Below are positions 1 through 5,940 of a DNA stretch of 6,624 nt, piece by piece. Every line of letters begins with the position of its first letter. The first letter of the stretch is position 1. The notes beneath the pieces were generated by a model that ran no database searches, was not told where the DNA came from, and saw nothing but the letters and a program-made list of their open reading frames with translations. The DNA lies in contig JAQCKL010000255.1 in NCBI GenBank assembly GCA_027592485.1, forward strand, positions 1 to 6,624, in the 5' to 3' direction. Origin of the DNA: Cyanobacteriota bacterium (GTDB lineage: Bacteria > Cyanobacteriota > Cyanobacteriia > Phormidesmidales > Phormidesmidaceae). The position numbers and the translations under genes are program-made.

Positions 1-400
1 TTGAGATTCTCTCTAATGCCGTACAGGGTAAAACGCCAACATTGGTAGCAGGGACCTAGGTAGTTACAGCTTTTTTTGCAAAGGATGTAGATTTCATGCT
101 CGTCAAACTAGAGAAAGGTCAAATTGGCTTTTAAGGAACGGCACCCGTGCGCTGGTGAGCAAAGATACATGGCTCTTGCGCCTTCCTCTATACTTTGGCA
201 CCTGCATCTTGGACTGCAAACCCCACCGGACAGGAGTTCACCCACTCTTTAAGCAATTCCGACACAGGTTCATCTGAGCTTCACATATAGCTGCTGGTGA
301 CATATCAACGGATATCAATCGCCTAAGCAATTACCGAGTAACCCCATCCCCGCAGGTCAGACTCGCTATTCTGGTACCTGTGGTTTCTACCCCTTTGTTT
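1..400. other. 5' flank without a convincing gene
   Basis: No complete gene is visible here. On the plus strand, frame 3 is open from the window edge to a TAG at 57-59 (ending TPTLVAGT), and the same frame stays open after that stop to a TAA at 135-137 (ending KLEKGQIGF). This could be the tail of an upstream gene or a gene with a nonsense change. On the minus strand, 280 down to 188 reads a protein-like stretch (ELLKEWVNSCPVGFAVQ) ending in TAG but closed upstream by TGA at 281-283, with only a GTG as possible start. No tRNA-like fold and no strong sigma70-type promoter for the downstream gene could be seen. The best -10-like hexamer, TATACT at 189-194, has no matching -35. The region contains no HIP1 octamer. 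Confidence 0.5.
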
Positions 401-1066
401 ATGGCTACTTATCTCGTTACCGGTGCAAACCGAGGTATCGGTTACGAATATTGCAAACAACTTCAAGGGCGGGGCGATACTGTCATTGCCGTTTGCCGGA
501 CCTCTGCACCGGAATTGGATGCCCTCGGCATTCGGGTCGAAACCGGTGTCGACATTACTGATGACATGTCCATCGCGAGCTTGGTTCAGCGCCTAAAGGA
601 CATTGAGTTAGACGTGTTGCTGAACAATGCGGGCATTATCAAGCGGATCACCCTCGATAATCTGGATTTCGACAGCATTCGTGAACAATTTGAGGTTAAT
701 GCCCTGGGACCGTTGCGCCTCACCCACGCCTTGCTGCCCCAACTGAAAACGGGATCCAAAATTATTCTGATGACCAGCCGCATGGGTTCCATCGATGACA
801 ATACCTCTGGGGGATCCTATGGCTACCGGATGTCGAAGGTGGCACTCTCGATGGCGGGTAAATCTCTGGCCCATGACCTCAAGCCTCGGGGCATTGCGGT
901 GGGGATCTTGCACCCTGGTTTGGTGCAGACCCGCATGACTGGCTTTACCCCCAGCGGGATTACCCCGACTGAGTCTGTGCAAGGACTCTTGGCTCGCATT
1001 GATGGGTTGACCTTAGAGAATACCGGCAGCTTCTGGCACGCAAATGGTGAAATTTTACCGTGGTAA
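401..1066 (+). CDS. SDR family NAD(P)-dependent oxidoreductase (C-factor/sniffer-like)
   Basis: Classical short-chain dehydrogenase/reductase of 221 residues, complete, probably soluble and cytosolic. Counting from the ATG at 401, the Rossmann cofactor motif TGANRGIG is at residues 7-14, and an Asp after the third strand (VDIT) is at 51. NNAG is at 75-78, and the catalytic tetrad reads Asn100, Ser126, Tyr142 and Lys146 (YRMSK). The conserved PG...T after the active site is in HPGLVQTRMTG. An Arg in the glycine loop and another ending strand 2 (VCR) favour NADP(H), which is inference. The C-terminus ...GEILPW resembles the CsgA/C-factor and sniffer carbonyl reductase branch, but the substrate cannot be read from sequence. 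A GTG at 380 would add seven residues. ATG 401 is preferred because it starts directly before the first Rossmann strand; neither start has a clear Shine-Dalgarno. The gene converges on the chorismate enzyme with 5 bp between stops. Confidence 0.93.
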   Translation: MATYLVTGANRGIGYEYCKQLQGRGDTVIAVCRTSAPELDALGIRVETGVDITDDMSIASLVQRLKDIELDVLLNNAGIIKRITLDNLDFDSIREQFEVNALGPLRLTHALLPQLKTGSKIILMTSRMGSIDDNTSGGSYGYRMSKVALSMAGKSLAHDLKPRGIAVGILHPGLVQTRMTGFTPSGITPTESVQGLLARIDGLTLENTGSFWHANGEILPW

Positions 1067-1072
1067 ATTCAC
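1047..1072. terminator. Imperfect hairpin over the convergent stop codons
   Basis: GTGAAATTTTACC (1047-1059) can pair with GGTAAATTCAC (1062-1072) if two bases of the left arm bulge. The structure overlaps the last codons and stop of the plus-strand oxidoreductase and touches the stop of the minus-strand chorismate enzyme. Because the two genes are only 5 bp apart, any terminator serving them must lie inside coding sequence, and this is the only fold I see. It is AT-rich and has no T-tract on either side, so a terminator role is weakly supported. Confidence 0.25.
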
Positions 1073-2502
1073 TAGAGCCCCAGTGCTTGTAATTGTGCTT
1101 TTGCTTTCTGTAAAGACTCCTGCCACTCTTGGCGGGGGTCGCTGTCAGCGACAATCCCCGCTCCGACCTGTCCCCATACCGTTGCCCCGTCCCCCTCACG
1201 ATTGGAGACCCACAAGAGGGTGCGAATTAAGATATTCAGATCTAAATTGCCGCGCCAATCTAAATAACCGCAGGAGCCATAAAAGAGACTGCGGCGGACG
1301 GGTTCCAGGGCCTCAATGATTTCCATGCAGCGCACCTTGGGACAGCCGGTGATGGTGCCACCGGGAAACAAGGCCCGAATGACATCAATGGGGTTGAGGG
1401 GCGATCGCAATTCCCCTTTGACATTACTGACCAAGTGCATGACGTGGCTGTAATACTCCAGGGTCATCAGCTCATCCACCTGCACTGAGCCCCAGTTGCA
1501 CACTCGACCCAAATCATTGCGCTCGAGATCCACCAGCATGATGTGCTCGGCCCGTTCTTTGGTATTGGCCAGGAGGGCTTGGGCCAGGGCTTGGTCTGCT
1601 TGGGGGTTGTCGCCCCGCGATCGCGTCCCCGCAATGGGCCTCGTTTCCACCTGGCGACCTTGCACCGAGACCAATCGCTCCGGGGAGCAGCTGATCATTG
1701 CCCCCCAGGGGGTGCGCCAATAGCTGGCAAAGGGCGAGGGGTTGATCGCTTGCAGTTGTCGATAGATCGCCCAGCTGTCGGTGACGGTTTGGGTCGAGAA
1801 CCGGAGGGATAAGTTGGCCTGGAAAATATCGCCCGCCTGGATGTGGGCCTTCGCTTGCCGCACCGCCGCCTCGTATTCCCCTTGGGTGGATGCTAGCGTT
1901 AATCCCTGGGCTTGGGGACTGGTGGCCGGTGGATCTTCAGCCTGGGTTAAAGTCGCCTCCAGATCATCCAAATGCTTGGGGTGACTGGTCGCCAGCCAAA
2001 GCTGCTGCTGCTGGTGATCCAGCAGGATAAAGCTGTCGGGCTCGTACCAAAACGCCACTGGAAAGGGCAGTGGATCTGGATTTTGGCTGGGGAGCTGTTC
2101 AATTTCCCAGGCGAGGTCATAGCCTAGCCAGCCCAACCAGCCCCCCGCAAAGGTCGGTAGGGGCTGAGGCCAAGGGCGGCCCTGCTCGTCTAAAAGCACG
2201 GTTTTGGGCTTGGGAGTGGCGAGGCGATCCCCTAGGGTGGCCAGGATTGCACCTATAGGTGGCGTCCAGATAAGGGATCGCGCGCCCTGATAGCGAGGCG
2301 GACCGGCACAGAGGGAATAACGGGCCAGCCGAGACTGGGGTACCCCGACGGGTAAGGGATAGGGGCTTTCGAGTAAGACCGCGATCGCCTGATTGGGATT
2401 AGCCCATGGTTCTGGGGGAGGCTGACCGTAGGTGGCTGCAAATACAGCCGCACCGGTTCGCCCCTGGAGGGGACGCGATCGCACATACCAAGGGGCCAGC
2501 AC
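1072..2502 (-). CDS. pabB: PabB/TrpE-family chorismate-utilising enzyme (aminodeoxychorismate or anthranilate synthase component I)
   Basis: 476 residues, complete. Enzymes of this family aminate chorismate with ammonia from a glutamine amidotransferase partner (PabA/TrpG, not in this window). PabB makes 4-amino-4-deoxychorismate for folate; TrpE makes anthranilate for tryptophan. The N-terminal regulatory-type domain covers about 1-170 and has an LLES motif at 43-46, the signature that forms the tryptophan pocket in TrpE. The chorismate-binding domain covers about 207-470, with GDIFQANLS at 224-232, SPERLVSV at 273-280, PIAGTR at 289-294, ERAEHIMLVDLERNDLGR at 316-333, FPGGTITGCPK at 379-389 and GAGIVADSDP at 447-456. 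PGGxITGxPK is PabB-like, whereas PIAGT is TrpE-like because E. coli PabB has PIKGT. PabB is favoured on overall pattern; TrpE activity remains possible. The GTG start at 2502 directly follows the EcfT stop and is preceded by GGAG at a spacing of 8 nt. Last gene of the minus-strand block. Confidence 0.85.
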   Translation of the reverse strand: MLAPWYVRSRPLQGRTGAAVFAATYGQPPPEPWANPNQAIAVLLESPYPLPVGVPQSRLARYSLCAGPPRYQGARSLIWTPPIGAILATLGDRLATPKPKTVLLDEQGRPWPQPLPTFAGGWLGWLGYDLAWEIEQLPSQNPDPLPFPVAFWYEPDSFILLDHQQQQLWLATSHPKHLDDLEATLTQAEDPPATSPQAQGLTLASTQGEYEAAVRQAKAHIQAGDIFQANLSLRFSTQTVTDSWAIYRQLQAINPSPFASYWRTPWGAMISCSPERLVSVQGRQVETRPIAGTRSRGDNPQADQALAQALLANTKERAEHIMLVDLERNDLGRVCNWGSVQVDELMTLEYYSHVMHLVSNVKGELRSPLNPIDVIRALFPGGTITGCPKVRCMEIIEALEPVRRSLFYGSCGYLDWRGNLDLNILIRTLLWVSNREGDGATVWGQVGAGIVADSDPRQEWQESLQKAKAQLQALGL

Positions 2503-3426
2503 TTAGCCTTCTCCACCCCAGGTGAGTCTGGCCCACCACCCCAGTAGCAGCAGCCCCCAGGCGAACCAATCCCAACCTCGAAATCGCAGCTCATACCAGT
2601 GAACACGGTGGTGGCTGGGGCTGCTAAACCCCCGCACTTGCATGGCGGCGGCGGTTTGTTCGGCCCGCAGCAGTAGATTTTTCAATAGCCGCTCCATCAC
2701 CGCTAGCCATACCTGGGCCGCGCCGCGAAAACCCAGCTTTTTCCAACTGATCGCGCGGGTTTGGACGGAGCGAATCAAATTCTGAATTTCCTCTAGGACC
2801 AGGGGAATAAACCGCAGGGACAGGGTTACCGTCAAAACGATTTCGGTCACGGGCAGTCGTAGCCACCGCAGCGGTTTCATCAGGGCCTCTAGGGCCACGG
2901 TGATTTGCTCGGGGGCGGTGGTCAGCAAAAACAGGTTGGTCGCGTAGATCAGGGTGAAAAACAGCGTGCTGATGCGAATCCCCAGCTCTAGGGACTGCTG
3001 GGTGATCTTGAGGGGTCCCTGATCGACCAGGACATAGTGATAGGCGGTGGGGGGTGGTTGCTGCAGTGCCTCACCAAAGGGATCGGGGCTGGGGGTAATC
3101 TGCTGGATATCGGCCACGGTCGGCAAGCGGGGCTGATAACGGATTGCCAAACCATCCGGCAGCACCAGGGTCAGCACCAGCATGAGGGTACAGAGAAACA
3201 GCAGCACCAACATTTGCTGCCGCCATACCCGCAAGGGAATCAGTGCTGAGATTGTCAGCAAAATCAGTACCGCCACCACGCCAAATCGCCACCAGGGATT
3301 GGCCAAGATTGGGGTCACTAACAGACTGACCAGCCAGGCCAGCTTGACGCGGGCATCAAGGCGATGGAGCCAGGTTTCAGGGTCTTCTAAATAGAGGCCA
3401 ATGGGGAGGGTCTTGAGCAGATCCAT
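2503..3426 (-). CDS. EcfT/CbiQ-type energy-coupling factor transporter transmembrane protein
   Basis: 307 residues, inner-membrane protein. EcfT proteins couple the two EcfA ATPases of an ECF (group II vitamin/metal) ABC transporter to a substrate-binding S subunit. The family hallmark LDARVKL is at 23-29. Hydrophobic segments lie at about 29-62 (probably two helices), 71-90, 150-170, 192-212 and 284-302. Two coupling-helix Arg motifs sit in the amphipathic C-terminal region: QTRAI at 222-226 and AMQVRGF at 261-267. The classic form is Ala-Arg-Gly, so both are degenerate but keep the Arg. A long polar, Pro/Gln-rich loop of about 55 residues (90-145) separates two membrane segments and makes the protein longer than typical EcfT. 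No EcfA or S component is in the window, so the substrate is unknown. ATG at 3426 has no obvious Shine-Dalgarno. Der lies 91 bp upstream; the downstream chorismate enzyme is abutting. Confidence 0.9.
   Translation of the reverse strand: MDLLKTLPIGLYLEDPETWLHRLDARVKLAWLVSLLVTPILANPWWRFGVVAVLILLTISALIPLRVWRQQMLVLLFLCTLMLVLTLVLPDGLAIRYQPRLPTVADIQQITPSPDPFGEALQQPPPTAYHYVLVDQGPLKITQQSLELGIRISTLFFTLIYATNLFLLTTAPEQITVALEALMKPLRWLRLPVTEIVLTVTLSLRFIPLVLEEIQNLIRSVQTRAISWKKLGFRGAAQVWLAVMERLLKNLLLRAEQTAAAMQVRGFSSPSHHRVHWYELRFRGWDWFAWGLLLLGWWARLTWGGEG
2511..2514 (-). promoter_or_regulatory. Shine-Dalgarno GGAG for the GTG start of the chorismate enzyme
   Basis: On the minus strand the sequence reads GGAGAAGGCTAAGTG: GGAG lies in the last codons of the EcfT gene, the TAA stop follows, and the GTG start abuts it with no gap. 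This placement supports GTG 2502 as the real start and suggests that ribosomes finishing the EcfT gene re-initiate on the next one. It is the clearest ribosome-binding site in the window. Confidence 0.65.
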
Positions 3427-3460
3427 GCGGTTCGGGGGCAGATAAGACGTTGCCGAGAAA

Positions 3461-3473
3461 CAGCGTAACGCTG
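3461..3473. repeat. Small palindrome CAGCGTAACGCTG
   Basis: The 13 bases CAGCGTAACGCTG form a perfect inverted repeat around a central A, and directly abut the larger hairpin at 3474-3502. In the minus-strand transcript it would make a short stem of 5 bp with a 3-nt loop just 3' of the main hairpin. It lies in the der-EcfT spacer, about 35 bases upstream of the EcfT start codon. Confidence 0.55.
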
Positions 3474-3502
3474 GCAGGGGTTTGGCATTGCCAAACCCCT
3501 GC
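3474..3502 (-). terminator. Perfect 13-bp hairpin between der and the EcfT gene (possible attenuator, terminator or processing element)
   Basis: GCAGGGGTTTGGC (3474-3486) is the exact reverse complement of GCCAAACCCCTGC (3490-3502), with the loop ATT. In the minus-strand transcript it starts 15 nt after the der stop codon. No U-run follows, since the next bases are CAGCGTTACGCTG, so it is not a textbook intrinsic terminator. Cyanobacteria generally lack Rho, and hairpins without strong U-tracts may still reduce readthrough or mark mRNA processing sites. The most likely role is to set the relative expression of der and the two genes after it. The alternative is a copy of a dispersed intergenic palindrome. 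Confidence 0.6.
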
Positions 3503-3517
3503 AGAGGGACTGTTGGA

Positions 3518-4879
3518 TTAAACCTTGGTGGCTCGGTTGGCGCTGCCGCGCTCTAGATCGCGCATGGATTTACCCCGCCACAGGAGTCGAATCGGACTGC
3601 CTTCGAAACCCAAGTTTTGACGAAACTGACCTTCGATATAGCGGCGATAGTTGTCGGTAAATAGCTTTGGATCATTCACAAAAAGAGCAAAGGTGGGGGG
3701 GCCAGAACTCACCTGGGTGCCGTAGTAAATTCGCCCCTGCCGCCCTTGGCGGGTGGTGGGAGGGCTATGCCAGCGGGCCGCATCTTCTAAAACTTCATTG
3801 ACAACGGAGGTGCTGACCCGACGGCGATGTTCTGCCACTGCCGTATCCACCAAATCCAAAATTTTGGGTACCCGTTGTCCGGTCAGGGCACTCACATAGA
3901 TGCGCTGAGCCCATTCCATAAAGTAGAGCTTGCCGTTGAGGGTGCGATCGTAGTCATAAATGGTATGGGAGTCTTTATCCACCGCATCCCATTTATTGAC
4001 CACGACGATGCAGGCCCGGCCATCGTCTTCGACCCGACCGGCCAGTTTTTGGTCTTGGTCGGTGACCCCATCCACCGCATCGATGACCAGTAGCACCACA
4101 TCGGAGCGGCGAATCGCTTTAAAGGAGCGGTTGATACTGAAGAATTCCGGGCCGTAATCGACCTGTTTTTTCTTGCGGATACCGGCGGTATCCACTAAGC
4201 GATAGCATTGTTCCCCTCGGGTGACCACCATGTCAATGGCATCACGGGTGGTTCCCGAAACCGGGCTGACGATCGCCCGTGATTCTCCCACAAAGCTATT
4301 CAAGAGGCTGGACTTGCCCACATTAGGACGCCCAATGATCGCCACCTTGACTTCGTCGGGCTCATTGGCCACATCCACAGGGGCCAAATGCTCTACCAGG
4401 TCATCTAGCATTTCCCCGGTACCATTGCCGTGGATGCCCGAAACCGGATGGGGTTCCCCCAAGCCCAATTCCCAAAACTGGGCCGCTTGGCTCAGACCCT
4501 CATTGAGGGACTCGCATTTATTTACCGCCAGCACCGTGGGTACCGGGTGTCGCCGCAACCATTGAGCAATCTCTAAATCGCCTGCGGTGGGACCTTCCTG
4601 GCCATCCACGACAAAAATAGCGGCAGTGGCCTCAGCCAAGGCGGTGAGGGCTTGTTCGCGGATATAGGGCAAAAACTCGGTGTCGTCATCAAATACCAAG
4701 CCACCGGTATCGACCACTACAAAGTCGCGATCGCGCCAAAAGGCGGGTTGATACGTGCGATCGCGGGTAACACCGGGTTGGTCAAAGACAATGGCATCCC
4801 GGCCCCCGGCCAAACGATTGACTAGGGTCGATTTACCCACATTGGGGCGGCCAATAATGGCAACGATCGGGAGGGGCAT
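3518..4879 (-). CDS. der: Ribosome biogenesis GTPase Der (EngA), tandem GTPase domains
   Basis: 453 residues, complete and of normal Der length. Der is a cytosolic GTPase with two tandem G domains and a KH-like domain that binds the 50S subunit and is needed for its late assembly. Domain 1: G1 GRPNVGKS 10-17, G2 Thr in GVTRD 36-40, G3 DTGG 57-60, G4 NKCE 120-123, G5 around SGIHGNG 147-153. Domain 2: GRPNVGKS 183-190, GTTRD 209-213, DTAG 230-233, NKWD 295-298, SALTG 330-334. The KH-like domain covers about 355-440 and includes PPTFALFVN and RYIEGQFRQNLGF. The first G4 motif has Glu where NKxD is canonical. The ATG at 4879 gives the standard N-terminus MPLPIVAIIGRPNVGKS. The J-domain gene ends 42 bp upstream. 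That gap contains TACAAT (minus strand, 4912-4907), a possible -10 for an internal promoter, but without a good -35. Confidence 0.97.
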   Translation of the reverse strand: MPLPIVAIIGRPNVGKSTLVNRLAGGRDAIVFDQPGVTRDRTYQPAFWRDRDFVVVDTGGLVFDDDTEFLPYIREQALTALAEATAAIFVVDGQEGPTAGDLEIAQWLRRHPVPTVLAVNKCESLNEGLSQAAQFWELGLGEPHPVSGIHGNGTGEMLDDLVEHLAPVDVANEPDEVKVAIIGRPNVGKSSLLNSFVGESRAIVSPVSGTTRDAIDMVVTRGEQCYRLVDTAGIRKKKQVDYGPEFFSINRSFKAIRRSDVVLLVIDAVDGVTDQDQKLAGRVEDDGRACIVVVNKWDAVDKDSHTIYDYDRTLNGKLYFMEWAQRIYVSALTGQRVPKILDLVDTAVAEHRRRVSTSVVNEVLEDAARWHSPPTTRQGRQGRIYYGTQVSSGPPTFALFVNDPKLFTDNYRRYIEGQFRQNLGFEGSPIRLLWRGKSMRDLERGSANRATKV

Positions 4880-4921
4880 GCCGAAAACCTAAAAGAGCAT
4901 TCCTTTATTGTAACGGTTTCT

Positions 4922-5644
4922 TTAGAACATGCCCTGGAGTTGGGCTTTGGCATCCCGCCGCAACTGGGTGGCAATGCGAAACAGCTCTTGCCCCATGTGC
5001 AAATAATTGGCGTCGTAGCAGTAGGTGTAGCGCTCCATTTCTTCGATGCCATCTTCGAGTTGATGGAGACAGTGATAGAGGGTGGCGGCAATGGCAGCGG
5101 CGTTGCCAGGGTTGGGGCAGGCTTGAAATTTAGCTTGGGCCTTGGCCAGCAAATCTTGACAGTCTTCTAAATAGCTCTGAAAATCTGCCATCAACTCGTC
5201 GTCAAAGGGATCGGCGGAGAGGGCGCGGATCTGGCTTTTGAGGGGGCTCAAGATCTTGGCGACGTAGCGGTCTACGGGGTTATAGACTTGGCGCAACCAG
5301 TAGTCTAAGGCGGTATCGGCGGATTGGGTGGCTTGGCGACGTTGGCGATAGTGTTGTTGACTATGGGCGACACGTTCGGCGCGATCGCGCAGCTCTTGCT
5401 CGGAGTTAAATCCGGCTTGTTGAATGCGGCGTTGGAGATCGTAGTCGGAACGCAACTGCGGATCACCCAACACTTCGTATGCGGCGTTGAGGAGGGTGAT
5501 GCGATCGTGGCTGGCCCCATGGTTGCGGCTATCAGGATGGAGCTGCTTGGCCAGCCGCCGGTAGGCTTGCTTAATTTCGGCTTGGGTGGCAGTTTCTCGG
5601 ATCTCAAGAATTTGGTAGGGATTGCTGGCTGGGCTCAAAGACAT
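4922..5644 (-). CDS. J-domain protein (class C/type III DnaJ-like co-chaperone)
   Basis: 240 residues from the ATG at 5644. A J domain occupies about residues 8-70 with the invariant HPD at 36-38 (KQLHPDSRN), preceded by the basic helix II (IKQAYRRLAKQL) and followed by the helix III pattern LNAAYEVLGDPQLRSDYD. J domains stimulate the ATPase of a DnaK/Hsp70 partner. There is no Gly/Phe-rich region and no CxxCxGxG zinc finger, so this is not DnaJ itself. The rest (about 75-240) is polar and probably mostly helical, with a Gln/Arg-rich stretch near 95-105, no membrane segment and no domain I can name; it presumably brings a specific client to Hsp70. A TTG at 5662 would add six residues, but the ATG gives the compact N-terminus usual before a J domain. 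First gene of the minus-strand block, 42 bp before der. Confidence 0.88.
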   Translation of the reverse strand: MSLSPASNPYQILEIRETATQAEIKQAYRRLAKQLHPDSRNHGASHDRITLLNAAYEVLGDPQLRSDYDLQRRIQQAGFNSEQELRDRAERVAHSQQHYRQRRQATQSADTALDYWLRQVYNPVDRYVAKILSPLKSQIRALSADPFDDELMADFQSYLEDCQDLLAKAQAKFQACPNPGNAAAIAATLYHCLHQLEDGIEEMERYTYCYDANYLHMGQELFRIATQLRRDAKAQLQGMF

Positions 5645-5737
5645 GGGGCTCAGAGGATGCAACTAAACCGAGAGGGCCTGCTTGCTCAGGGCTTCTACTC
5701 TCATCACCATAACCGGAATTGATTATGAACGATTCAT

Positions 5738-5759
5738 GGGTGCTCCATATCGATGTCAA
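5738..5759 (-). promoter_or_regulatory. Weak candidate promoter for the J-domain/der block
   Basis: On the minus strand an exact TTGACA (-35 consensus) lies at 5759-5754. At 16-bp spacing the -10 position reads ATGAAT, only three of six consensus bases; CATAAT at 5727-5722 is a better -10 but too far away for this -35. It is the only consensus -35 upstream of the J-domain start, roughly 100 nt away, and the placement suits the head of the minus-strand block. Sequence evidence alone is thin. Confidence 0.25.
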
Positions 5760-5893
5760 ACCCCATCCACCTAGGGCAAACGCATATTTCACCCCCTGGG
5801 GTTAGACCGCAAAACTCTCGGTAATCAATGACTAGAATCGTTATGCCGCAGGGAATAGGGAATATAAACCTCGTTTACCTTGAAACCCGAAGT

Positions 5894-5940
5894 TCCCCTC
5901 ACCCCCAGCCCCTCTCCCGGAGGGCGAGGGGAGAGAGAAA
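5894..5940. repeat. REP-like GC-rich intergenic inverted repeat
   Basis: The stretch begins CCCCTCACCCCCAGCC and continues into a strong stem: CCCCTCTCCC (5909-5918), loop GGA, GGGCGAGGGG (5922-5931), ten positions with one mismatch, followed by AGAGAGAAAA. The pattern CCCTCACCCC...CCCCTCTCCC...GAGGGG is one I recognise as a dispersed palindromic intergenic repeat in cyanobacteria and several other phyla; that is recollection, not a search. It sits upstream of the LysE-family gene, about 100 bases before its ATG, and would be in the leader of any promoter further upstream. On the plus strand the purine run with a few As after the stem is not a terminator T-tract. Confidence 0.6.

Noticed and set aside
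302..321. Near-tandem 10-mers ATATCAACGG / ATATCAATCG
   Set aside because: Only two imperfect copies of a short AT-rich word; no operator or iteron array is evident.
250..336. Direct repeat TAAGCAATT (250-258 and 324-332), each followed by a CCGA
   Set aside because: Nine matching bases 74 bp apart are weak evidence, with no sign of an inserted element between them.
380..400. GTG start upstream of the oxidoreductase ATG
   Set aside because: It would add seven residues (VSTPLF region) before the Rossmann strand; SDR proteins of this type normally begin right at MATYLVTGANRG, and no Shine-Dalgarno supports the GTG.
608..982. 124-codon open frame on the minus strand
   Set aside because: It is antisense to the oxidoreductase, whose full SDR motif set proves the plus-strand frame; composition is His/Arg-rich as expected for a shadow.
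2253..2606. 117-codon open frame on the minus strand overlapping the EcfT/chorismate-enzyme junction
   Set aside because: It lies in another frame across two well-supported genes on the same strand, and its composition (many Pro, Arg, Ser, Gly) is that of an out-of-frame reading.
4907..4912. TACAAT as an internal promoter for der
   Set aside because: Good -10 match but the -35 position reads AGGGCA; kept only as a remark under der.
5645..5662. TTG start for the J-domain protein
   Set aside because: It adds only six residues (HPLSP) with no ribosome-binding site; the in-frame ATG at 5644 gives a normal N-terminus.
5324..5722. 132-codon open frame on the plus strand
   Set aside because: It is antisense to the J-domain gene, whose HPD motif and J-domain pattern are clear; the plus-strand reading shows no recognisable motif.
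5790..5803. CCCC-T-GGGG near-palindrome as an operator
   Set aside because: Very short and GC-only; it has no spacing relation to a convincing promoter.
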